From positions 1-5,086 of the forward strand of contig JAOPZO010000246.1 in the NCBI GenBank assembly GCA_025964065.1: a stretch of 5,086 bases of DNA, written 5' to 3'. Below are positions 1 through 5,086 of this stretch, piece after piece (position 1 is the first letter of the stretch; every line of letters begins with the position of its first letter). The stretch is from Solirubrobacterales bacterium. Lineage in GTDB: Bacteria; Actinomycetota; Thermoleophilia; Solirubrobacterales; Solirubrobacteraceae. The notes beneath the pieces are model-generated. The model did no database searches. It saw only the letters and a program-made list of their open reading frames with translations, and had not been told where the DNA came from. The position numbers and the translations under genes are program-made.

Positions 1-840
1 CGCGGCGACGGCGGCGACCGAGCGCGGGTCGAAGAGCACGGCGGCGCCGGCGGCGGTCTCGGGGAGGGCGGTCGCGTCGGCGCAGGCGACGGGGGTCCCG
101 CGGACCATGGCCTCCGCGACCACGAGCCCGAAGCCCTCGTAGAGCGAGGGGTGGACGAGCACGTCGGCGCCGCGCATGAGCGCGTCGAGGCGCGCGTCGT
201 CGACGAAGCCCGTGGCCTCGACGCCGGGCGGGAGCTCCCGGCCGGGCTCCCCGAGGCCCGCGAGCACGAGCCGATGACCGGTTCGGAGCGTGCCGAACGC
301 CTCGACGAGCCGGGCGAGGTTCTTCTTCCCGCGGAGGTCCCCGACCGCCAGGAGATACGGGCCTCGGTCAGGCAGCGGCGCGTCGGTGACCGGCAGCCCG
401 GGGGCGTTCGGGATGACCCGGACCTTCTCGCGGGCGATGCCGTAGCGGGCGACGACGTCGTCCGCCGTGAACTGCGAGACGCAGATCACGCGTTCCGCCG
501 AGCGGGCCGCGCGGGGGGTGATCATGCGGTACTTCGCGCCGGTCCTCCGCGAGAAGTCCTCGGGGTGCACCTCGAACGCGAGGTCGTGGATCGTCACGAC
601 CCCGGGGCAGTGGCGGCGGAGCGGCAGGAAGCAGTTCGGCGCGTGCAGGAGGCTCGCGCGGTCCCGCCGCGCACGGAGCGGGAAGGCGACCTGCTCCCAC
701 AGCGCCTCGGGCCCGCGACCCGGCTCCGAATACCGGAGCGTCGGGACGGTCAGATGCTCCAGGAGGTGCCGCGAGTACCGCCCCCAGCCCCGGACGGGCT
801 CGGCGTAGGCGTCCCGCGCATCGATGGCGACGTTCCACAT
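1..840 (-). CDS. GT4 family glycosyltransferase, C-terminus cut by window edge
   Basis: A retaining GT-B glycosyltransferase of family GT4 that probably transfers a sugar from a nucleotide-sugar donor to a growing lipid-linked glycan at the cytoplasmic membrane face. The reading frame is open from the ATG at 840-838 to base 1, giving 280 residues. Family members are usually about 350-380 residues, so some 70-100 are missing off the left edge. Visible motifs in order are: N-terminal GRYSRHLL (residues 20-27), TIHDLAF (83-89), VSQFTADDV (121-129), VIPNAP (143-148), the donor-domain opening GDLRGKKNLARLVEAF (167-182), the EX7E motif with E235 and E243 in EGFGLVVAE, and LPETAAGAAVLFDP (259-272), typical of mannosyltransferase-like GT4 members. 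The start has GGAG four bases upstream and lies just inside the divergent intergenic region. The N-terminal domain is rather compact. The fold and family are clear; the sugar, linkage and acceptor cannot be read from sequence. Confidence 0.93.
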   Translation of the reverse strand, partial: MWNVAIDARDAYAEPVRGWGRYSRHLLEHLTVPTLRYSEPGRGPEALWEQVAFPLRARRDRASLLHAPNCFLPLRRHCPGVVTIHDLAFEVHPEDFSRRTGAKYRMITPRAARSAERVICVSQFTADDVVARYGIAREKVRVIPNAPGLPVTDAPLPDRGPYLLAVGDLRGKKNLARLVEAFGTLRTGHRLVLAGLGEPGRELPPGVEATGFVDDARLDALMRGADVLVHPSLYEGFGLVVAEAMVRGTPVACADATALPETAAGAAVLFDPRSVAAVAA

Positions 841-918
841 TGCGCTCCGGACCCTACGTGCGCCATCATCCGCGGGGGGAAGGGGCAAGCGACTCCGGCA
901 GGGAGGCGTAGGGTCAAC
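841..918. promoter_or_regulatory. Divergent intergenic control region between GT4 and GT26 genes
   Basis: These 78 bases separate two start codons pointing away from each other, so promoters for both directions should lie here or overlap the coding ends. On each strand the sequence CGTAGGGTC precedes the start. It contains TAGGGT, which fits the TANNNT form of a -10 element, 4 bases before the ATG at 919 and 10 bases before the ATG at 840. Such close spacing would give very short or leaderless mRNAs, which are common in actinobacteria. The AGGG in the same element could instead act as a weak Shine-Dalgarno site for the 919 start. I see no convincing -35 hexamer 16-18 bases upstream of either TAGGGT. 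The middle is purine-rich on the plus strand (G runs at 874-879 and 882-885). Confidence 0.5.
850..915. repeat. Perfect 9-bp inverted repeat with 48-base spacer
   Basis: GACCCTACG at 850-858 is the exact reverse complement of CGTAGGGTC at 907-915. The arms lie near the two ends of the divergent intergenic region, so each transcription unit has the same 9-mer, in the same orientation, just before its start codon. The flanking bases do not continue the match. The symmetry could reflect a shared promoter element (TAGGGT as -10), paired operator half-sites for one regulator, or chance. The spacer is too long for a simple hairpin to be likely. Confidence 0.6.
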
Positions 919-1728
919 ATGGTGGTGATCGATGACGCGGCCCGTGTGGCCGAGCATCAGGACGAGGTGTGCGCGGCGAACTCCAGGATCTTCGAGATCC
1001 CGGTCGACCTCGCCCGCCCGGCGGATCTCCTCCGGCGCATCACCGGGTGGGTCGGCGACGGCCAGGGGGCCCGGCGCGTCATGTACGTCAACGCGCACGT
1101 CCTGAACCAGTCCCAGGAGAAGCCCGCGCTGCGCGGCGCGCTCCAGTCCGCCGACCTCGTCTACTGCGACGGCTACGGCGTCCGCCTCGCGGCGAAGTCG
1201 CTCGACGTCGAGATCCCGCACCGCATGACGGGCGCCGACTGGGTCTGGGACCTCGCCGCGCTGTGCGCGGCCGCCGACCAGTCCGTCTACCTCCTCGGCT
1301 CCGAGCCCGGCGTCACGCAGAACGCGGCGGAGCGCCTGCAGAAGGCGTACCCCGGCCTGCGGATCGCGGGCCACCACCACGGGTACTTCGAGCTCGGGTC
1401 GGCCCACGACGAGCGGGTCATCGAGGACATCAACGCCCGGCGCCCGGACATCGTCCTGGTGGGCATGGGCTCGCCGAAGCAGGAGCTGTGGGTGCAGCGC
1501 AACGCGCACCGGCTCGACACGGACGTGCTCTGGACGGTCGGGGCGCTCTTCGACTACGTCTCGGGCCGCGTGCCGCGCGCGCCGGCCTGGTTGGCGGACA
1601 ATGGCCTGGAATGGATCTTCCGACTCGCGATCGAGCCGAACCGGATGTGGCGCCGGTACCTGCTGGGCAACCCGGTCTTCGTGCGGCGCGTGATGGCGCA
1701 GGCGCGCCGCCACCACCCGGTGGCCTGA
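919..1728 (+). CDS. WecG/TagA/CpsF family (GT26) glycosyltransferase
   Basis: A 269-residue inverting GT26 enzyme. Characterised relatives (WecG, TagA) transfer ManNAcA or ManNAc from UDP onto undecaprenyl-diphosphate-GlcNAc as a peripheral enzyme on the inner membrane face; the sugar here is unknown. Family landmarks are present in order: YVNAHVLN (residues 56-63), ADLVYCDGYGV (78-88) with D84 matching the proposed catalytic base, HRMTGADW (101-108), LLGSEPGV (125-132), DIVLVGMGSPKQE (177-189), GALFDYVSGRVPRAPAW (208-224), and the C-terminal GLEWIFRL...EPNRMWRRYL stretch (229-248), whose arginines correspond to the membrane-binding appendage of TagA. Length is normal for the family. The frame stays open far upstream (to 151), but that part is antisense to the GT4 gene, so I chose the ATG at 919, just after the intergenic region; GTG at 922 and 925 are alternatives. 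It overlaps or abuts the membrane protein gene downstream. Confidence 0.95.
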   Translation: MVVIDDAARVAEHQDEVCAANSRIFEIPVDLARPADLLRRITGWVGDGQGARRVMYVNAHVLNQSQEKPALRGALQSADLVYCDGYGVRLAAKSLDVEIPHRMTGADWVWDLAALCAAADQSVYLLGSEPGVTQNAAERLQKAYPGLRIAGHHHGYFELGSAHDERVIEDINARRPDIVLVGMGSPKQELWVQRNAHRLDTDVLWTVGALFDYVSGRVPRAPAWLADNGLEWIFRLAIEPNRMWRRYLLGNPVFVRRVMAQARRHHPVA

Positions 1729-3614
1729 GCCCGCGGCGCCGCCGGGCGCTCTCGCTCGGCCTGGCGTTCCTCACGGCGCTCGCGGCGCTCGACTTCGCAC
1801 AGGATCTCGGCGTGGTGGGGCGCGGGGCGGTCGTGCCGCTCGCGCGGGCCGGCGCGGCGACGGTCCTGCTGTTCCTCGTCACGGGCCTCGGGCTGACCCG
1901 GCTGGGCCTCCCCGAGGGGCTGCGGCGCCACGAGGCGCTGTGGGTGCTTCCCGTCGGCGCGTGCGCGACGGGCCTGGCGATGACCGTCCTCGGCTTCCTG
2001 GCGGTGCCGTTCGACGTGAACCTCGCGCTCGTGCTGGTCGCGGGCGCGGTGCTCGCGGTGGTCGCCCTGCGGCGCCGGCCCCTGCAGGGACGTGGCGCGG
2101 CGCTCGCGCAGGGGCGGCGGCTCGGGTGGCCCGTGTGGGTCGCGGGGCTCGTCATCGTGGTGGCGCTCGTGCCGCTCTTCCGCGCGGGCTTCGCGACCGT
2201 CGAGGGCCAGGGGCAGGACGCGCACCTCGCGGTCGGCTCGGCGATGTTCCTGCAGGAGAACTACCCGACGGCCGTGAACCCGGACGGCCCGGTCGACCAG
2301 ATGCCGCTCGTGTGGCGTTCCAAGCAGCCGATCTACTACGCGCTCGGAGGCGCCGCGCGGCTCAGCGGGCTCGAGGTGTTCGAGACGATCTCGACGGTCG
2401 CCGCGGTGCTGCTCGGGATGGCCGCGTGCGGATTCTTCCTCTTCGTCCGCGAGCTGCTGGGGGCGCCGCGCTGGGCGGCGATCGCCGCGATGGGGCTCGT
2501 CGGGCTGGACCGGATGGTGCTCCACACCGTGATGCACCCGTACTTCAACCAGACGTGGGGGTTCATGGCGCTGCCCTTCGCGTTCGTGCTCTCGTGGTGG
2601 CTCGTGCGGGAACGGACGCGCGGGGGGATCGCGCTGCTCGTGATGTTCATGGCGGTGCTCGCGTTCGCGTACCCGCTCGCGCTGCCGATCCCGCTCGTGC
2701 CCTTCGTCGTCGTGCTGTGGCCGCACCGCCGGCGCGTGCGGGAGGTGCGGCGGCTCTACCGGGGGCGCCGCAGCCTGCTGTGGCTCGTGCCGCTCGGGCT
2801 CGTCTTCGCGGTCCCGGTGCTCGGGGTGCTCGAGAAGATGGCCTCGGCCGCGAGCATCGTCATCGACCTGAACCGCGGCCTCGAGAACTGGGGTGGCGAT
2901 CTCTCCACGTGGTTCCCGGAGCCGTTCTTCTTCGGCCTCGAGACCTACGAGCTGCTCGCGCTCGCGGCGATCCCCGGGGCGCTCGGGATCCGCCGCGCGC
3001 TGGCCGACCACCCCGCCGCGCTGCGCAGGGGCCTCTACGGGCTCTTCGCGTTCACGGCCTTCTTCACCGTGTGGTTCCGGCTGCGCGATCACGGCTGGTA
3101 CTTCCACTTCAAGATCCTCGCGTTCGTCGCGCCCGTGATGCTCGCGACCGCCGTTGCGGGCTTCGCGCGGGCGCGGCGCCCGGTGCTCGGGATGCTCGCG
3201 GTGGCGGTGCTCGTGTTCGCCGCGGGCGGCTCGGCGCGGCTCGAGGTCGGCTCGACCTTCGACCAGCTGCCGCGCTTCGTGCTCGAACTGCGCGACGTCG
3301 ACGCGGCGCTCCCGCCCGGCCGCTCCGTGCGGCTCGACATCGACCCGCAGGAGCAGAACTGGACGGCCTTCTGGATGCACGGGCAGCCGCTCTGCTCCGA
3401 GCGGCCGCTGCTCGGGACGAGCTACCCGCACGTCCCGATCTCCCGCAAGGCGGACTTCATCCTCACGAAGGACGACGCGCCGCGGCCCGCCGACGCGGGC
3501 GCCGAGGTGATGCGGATCCAGGCCTACGTGCTCTACCGCCAGAAGCCGGGGGTCCCGGGCCGCGCGAACTGCTCGCAGCGGATGGTGCAGACGATCGAGA
3601 AGGTGACGACGTAG
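1725..3614 (+). CDS. Polytopic membrane protein, GT-C glycosyltransferase-like
   Basis: About 629 residues with roughly 13 hydrophobic segments, then a soluble tail of about 120 residues (from near 509). The architecture resembles GT-C enzymes, which use polyprenyl-phosphate sugars at the outer membrane face: after the fifth segment comes an acidic loop with E160, D165 and H167 (GQDAHLAVG), then KQPIYYALGG, a further helix bundle with MHPYFNQTWGF, and a polar DHGWYFHFK block (455-463) between late helices. I cannot name the family; a flippase-like or uncharacterised glycan protein is possible. The tail carries two cysteines (C557, C616) that could pair outside the cell. Start: no ATG, GTG or TTG lies in frame between GTG 1647 (82 bases inside the upstream gene) and GTG 1812. 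Coding character runs through 1728-1811, where 26 of 28 codons end in G or C and a basic SPRRRR is followed by a hydrophobic helix. I therefore place the start at CTG 1725, overlapping the upstream TGA. GTG 1812 (AGGA at 1801-1804) is the canonical alternative. Confidence 0.82.
   Translation: MSPRRRRALSLGLAFLTALAALDFAQDLGVVGRGAVVPLARAGAATVLLFLVTGLGLTRLGLPEGLRRHEALWVLPVGACATGLAMTVLGFLAVPFDVNLALVLVAGAVLAVVALRRRPLQGRGAALAQGRRLGWPVWVAGLVIVVALVPLFRAGFATVEGQGQDAHLAVGSAMFLQENYPTAVNPDGPVDQMPLVWRSKQPIYYALGGAARLSGLEVFETISTVAAVLLGMAACGFFLFVRELLGAPRWAAIAAMGLVGLDRMVLHTVMHPYFNQTWGFMALPFAFVLSWWLVRERTRGGIALLVMFMAVLAFAYPLALPIPLVPFVVVLWPHRRRVREVRRLYRGRRSLLWLVPLGLVFAVPVLGVLEKMASAASIVIDLNRGLENWGGDLSTWFPEPFFFGLETYELLALAAIPGALGIRRALADHPAALRRGLYGLFAFTAFFTVWFRLRDHGWYFHFKILAFVAPVMLATAVAGFARARRPVLGMLAVAVLVFAAGGSARLEVGSTFDQLPRFVLELRDVDAALPPGRSVRLDIDPQEQNWTAFWMHGQPLCSERPLLGTSYPHVPISRKADFILTKDDAPRPADAGAEVMRIQAYVLYRQKPGVPGRANCSQRMVQTIEKVTT
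1801..1814 (+). promoter_or_regulatory. Shine-Dalgarno-like AGGA before alternative GTG start
   Basis: AGGA at 1801-1804 sits seven bases before GTG at 1812, which is followed directly by a second GTG at 1815. This is the best canonical start signal for the membrane protein gene and would give a product of about 600 residues lacking the first predicted helix. It competes with the CTG 1725 start, which has no clear ribosome site of its own and would depend on coupling to the upstream gene's termination. Confidence 0.4.
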
Positions 3615-3738
3615 GGGCGGGGTGGGGCGCCGCCTTCTCGCCAGGCGCGACGGTCCATCGCGGTTCGCGAGAGGGCCGACCTGGAGCGACAGACACCACA
3701 TCGGCCCCCTCGACACACCCCGGAGCCCGCGACCGCGC
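3615..3738. other. Convergent intergenic region, no gene seen
   Basis: These 124 bases lie between the ends of the plus-strand membrane protein gene and the minus-strand GT4 gene. No start with a credible coding frame lies inside. The composition is visibly less G/C-extreme and lacks the third-position bias of the flanking genes. A short perfect hairpin (TCGCG at 3658-3662, GTT loop, CGCGA at 3666-3670) and a larger imperfect one further on are the only structures I see. Transcription from both sides should end here. Confidence 0.7.
3673..3707. terminator. Possible bidirectional hairpin terminator (weak)
   Basis: GGGCCGA at 3673-3679 pairs perfectly with TCGGCCC at 3701-3707, enclosing a 21-base loop. 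Its position between two convergent genes suits a terminator for both. There is no T-run on either side and the loop is large, so an intrinsic terminator is not established. High-GC actinobacteria often lack U-tracts, which is why it is listed at low confidence rather than dropped. Confidence 0.22.
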
Positions 3739-4752
3739 TCAGCCCTCCAGCAGCGCCCGCAGCTGCGAGGCCACCGGCCCGCGCGCGAAGTGCGCCACGC
3801 GCGCGACGCCTCGCTCGCGCAGCGTCGCGCGGAGTGCCGGCTCCTCGAGCGCCACACGGCAGAGCTCGGCGACCACGGCGAGGTCGCGGTCGCCGGCCAG
3901 GAGCGCCGCCTCGCCTGCGACCTCCGGGATCCCGCCCACGGGCCGCGCGATGACCGGCACGCCGACGTGGAACGCCTCGAGCAGCGGGATGCAGAACCCC
4001 TCGTGCTCGGAGAGGCAGACGAAGAGCGCGGCGGCGCGGTACTCCGTCGCGAGCTCCTCGGCCGACAGCCCGGCGAGGAAGCGCACCGCGCCTGGTGCGA
4101 GCGCGTCCGCCAGGCCACGCAGCTCCTCGAGGTACCACGGCTTCATCGGCTCGCCGACGAGCGTCAAGGTCGCGTCCGGGACCCCGTTCCCGCGGAGGTG
4201 AGCGACGAGGCGGATGAGCTCGTCCTGGCGCTTGTGCGGCGTGAGCCGCCCCACGAAGAGGAGCCCCGCGCCGCCGGGCTCCGCCATCCGCGGCGCGCCG
4301 AGGCCCGCCGGGTCGAAGAGGATCGGGACGACCCGGTCCGAGCCGAGCTCCGCCGCGTTGTAGGCGCTCACGCCCGCGACGACCTCGCAGCGCGCCGCGT
4401 ACTCCCCCATCTGCTGGCGGCCGAGCGCGCACTGGATCGCGATCCGCGGCTCGTACTCCCAGAACCACCGCGCCGGCGTGACGTTGTGCGAGAGCAGGAC
4501 CTTCCGCTCGGGGCGGTCGAGGACGGCGCGCAGCTTCGGCGCGTAGGCGGAGTAGTGGATGAGCAGCGTGTCGCCGGCGGACGGCGCCAGCGACCCGAGC
4601 GGCTTGAACGTGCTCCCGACCCGTGGGTCGATCCCGGCCGCGACGTCGCTGCCACCCCAGCCCCACTCGTCGAACAGCGAGCGGAACGCGCGAGCCTGGT
4701 TCGAGACGGCGTCGAACGGGCCCGCGCCGCTCAGGACCTGGTGGATCCTCAC
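3739..4752 (-). CDS. GT4 family glycosyltransferase, complete (HNVTP subgroup)
   Basis: A 337-residue retaining GT-B glycosyltransferase, cytoplasmic or membrane-peripheral, probably extending the same glycan as its neighbours from a nucleotide-sugar donor. The N-terminus IHQVLSGAGPFDAVSNQ (residues 3-19), then DTLLIHYSAYAP (61-72) and LLSHNVTPARWFWEY (86-100), is the pattern of a GT4 subgroup with HNITP-type motifs, unlike the other GT4 gene in this window. The donor domain opens with LLFVGRLTPHKRQDELI (164-180), with R169 and K174 in the positions expected to contact the donor phosphates. The EX7E motif is E251 and E259 in EGFCIPLLE, followed by GVPVIARPVGGIPEV. At 337 residues it is slightly short for the family but both domains are present. 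The frame extends upstream, but that part is shadow of the next gene. GTG at 4752-4750 matches the family N-terminus and overlaps the upstream TGA as GTGA. It is distal in the operon with that gene. Confidence 0.94.
   Translation of the reverse strand: MRIHQVLSGAGPFDAVSNQARAFRSLFDEWGWGGSDVAAGIDPRVGSTFKPLGSLAPSAGDTLLIHYSAYAPKLRAVLDRPERKVLLSHNVTPARWFWEYEPRIAIQCALGRQQMGEYAARCEVVAGVSAYNAAELGSDRVVPILFDPAGLGAPRMAEPGGAGLLFVGRLTPHKRQDELIRLVAHLRGNGVPDATLTLVGEPMKPWYLEELRGLADALAPGAVRFLAGLSAEELATEYRAAALFVCLSEHEGFCIPLLEAFHVGVPVIARPVGGIPEVAGEAALLAGDRDLAVVAELCRVALEEPALRATLRERGVARVAHFARGPVASQLRALLEG
4749..4752 (-). promoter_or_regulatory. GTGA stop/start overlap coupling two glycan genes
   Basis: Read on the minus strand, GTG (4752-4750) starts the GT4 gene and TGA (4751-4749) ends the gene before it. 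Such four-base overlaps usually mean translational coupling by reinitiation. Only weak GAG-type purine matches lie upstream, inside the coding end of the first gene, which fits reliance on coupling rather than an independent ribosome site. Confidence 0.75.
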
Positions 4753-5086
4753 CGCTGCTCGCGCTCGGCCTCGAGCCGCGCGATGCGGTCCTCGAGCTCC
4801 GCGACGTGGACGAGCAGGTGCATGTTGAAGCGCGTCTGCTCCGCCGTGAGCTCCCCGTGGTACTGGCGCAGCACGTGCAGCAGCCCGCGCTTGAACCACG
4901 TGATCGGTGCGCCGAGGCGGCGCGTGGAGCGCATGGTCGACTCGTCGGGCTCGAGCACCGCCCACTCCATGAGCCGATCCGTGCCGATGCGGTCGCGCGG
5001 GGCGATCGTCATGCCGCCGAGGTCGGGGTAGCCGCCGGCCGCGCGCGCCGCGGCCGCCCGCGCCCGCGCCCGCTCGAGCGCGTCTG
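4749..5086 (-). CDS. Glycan-cluster protein of unknown function, N-terminus off window
   Basis: The last 111 residues of a larger protein whose frame is open to the right edge. An internal ATG at 5012 would give an 87-residue protein, but the same frame continues upstream without a stop and with coding-like composition, so I treat the gene as partial. Visible parts in order: an Ala/Arg-rich, probably helical stretch (visible residues 4-16), GGYPDLGG (17-24), an EPDESTMRSTRRLG segment (45-58), a basic-aromatic patch TWFKRGLLHVLRQY (62-75), EQTRFN (82-87), and a charged coiled-coil-like tail (88-111). The S/T-R-R-x-G followed by an aromatic-basic helix and a QxxFN-type motif recalls accessory segments attached to methyltransferases and other proteins in actinobacterial polysaccharide clusters. 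That resemblance is from memory, not a search. The basic-aromatic helix could sit on the membrane surface. Function is not assignable from this fragment. Confidence 0.7.
   Translation of the reverse strand, partial: DALERARARAAAARAAGGYPDLGGMTIAPRDRIGTDRLMEWAVLEPDESTMRSTRRLGAPITWFKRGLLHVLRQYHGELTAEQTRFNMHLLVHVAELEDRIARLEAEREQR
5056..5073 (-). repeat. Three tandem GCCCGC hexamers within coding sequence
   Basis: The plus-strand hexamer GCCCGC occurs three times head to tail. In the minus-strand gene it encodes an RARARA stretch within an Ala/Arg-rich helix. A unit of six bases keeps the frame if copies are gained or lost, so length variation would be tolerated. Confidence 0.6.

Noticed and set aside
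368..838. A 156-residue minus-strand frame starting at the same place as the first GT4 gene
   Set aside because: It is a shifted frame of that gene with Arg/Pro-rich, motif-free product; the frame from ATG 840 carries the GT4 motifs.
874..913. Possible G-quadruplex on the plus strand of the divergent region
   Set aside because: Four G3+ runs exist (874-879, 882-885, 901-903, 911-913), but one loop is 15 bases, and G runs are common by chance at this composition.
151..918. Upstream in-frame extension of the GT26 gene
   Set aside because: The extension is antisense to the first GT4 gene, which has full GT4 motifs, and the WecG/TagA family begins close to the ATG at 919.
3658..3670. TCGCG-GTT-CGCGA hairpin as an intrinsic terminator
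   Set aside because: The stem is only 5 bp with a 3-base loop and no T-run follows on either strand; such small GC hairpins occur by chance here.
1554..4118. An 854-residue open frame on the minus strand across the membrane protein gene
   Set aside because: Its product is Arg/His/Glu/Pro-rich with no recognisable domain and lies antisense to a gene with clear membrane segments and third-position G/C bias. Long stop-free antisense frames are expected at this GC content.
1940..4201. A 753-residue plus-strand open frame running through the membrane protein gene and past its stop
   Set aside because: Low-complexity Ala/Arg/Gly product in a shifted frame, crossing a convergent gene boundary into the antisense of the second GT4 gene; no motifs.
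3622..5031. A 469-residue plus-strand open frame over the right-hand genes
   Set aside because: It is antisense to a GT4 gene with complete catalytic motifs and has no family features of its own.
1..5086. A hidden defence system, CRISPR array, insertion sequence or RNA gene
   Set aside because: No regularly spaced repeats, transposase or nuclease motifs, terminal inverted repeats or tRNA/rRNA-like segments were seen; all substantial coding regions fit surface-glycan synthesis.

Overview
This window is very GC-rich DNA with strong G/C preference at third codon positions. It holds five protein genes, and all five look like parts of a cell-surface polysaccharide (exopolysaccharide, capsule or O-antigen-like) biosynthesis cluster. 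The base composition, Ala/Arg-rich proteins and style of the glycan genes suggest a high-GC actinobacterium, possibly of the Thermoleophilia type. That assignment is an inference from style; there is no rRNA or marker gene here to settle it.

Layout. (1) 1-840, minus strand: a family GT4 (GT-B fold) glycosyltransferase whose C-terminus runs off the left edge. (2) 841-918: a 78-base divergent intergenic region bounded by a perfect 9-bp inverted repeat, each arm of which carries TAGGGT next to a start codon. (3) 919-1728, plus strand: a WecG/TagA/CpsF (GT26) glycosyltransferase, complete. (4) about 1725-3614, plus strand: a large polytopic membrane protein with a soluble C-terminal tail, resembling GT-C type glycosyltransferases, whose start is ambiguous and may be a CTG in a CTGA overlap. 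(5) 3615-3738: a convergent intergenic gap with weak hairpins. (6) 3739-4752, minus strand: a second, different GT4 glycosyltransferase, complete. (7) 4749-5086, minus strand: the C-terminal part of a glycan-cluster protein with a coiled-coil-like tail, joined to the GT4 gene by a GTGA stop/start overlap and running off the right edge.

How they could work together (inference). The GT26 enzyme would add an early sugar to an undecaprenyl-diphosphate-linked acceptor on the cytoplasmic membrane face. The two GT4 enzymes would extend the glycan from nucleotide sugars in the cytoplasm. The polytopic protein could add a sugar from a polyprenyl-phosphate donor on the outer face, or otherwise handle a lipid-linked intermediate. 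The two plus-strand genes form one tight transcription unit inserted between minus-strand genes of the same functional class.

I found no RNA gene, CRISPR array, mobile element or defence system. The less ordinary points are the divergent inverted repeat, the apparent non-canonical start of the membrane protein gene, and the unassigned membrane protein and coiled-coil protein families.
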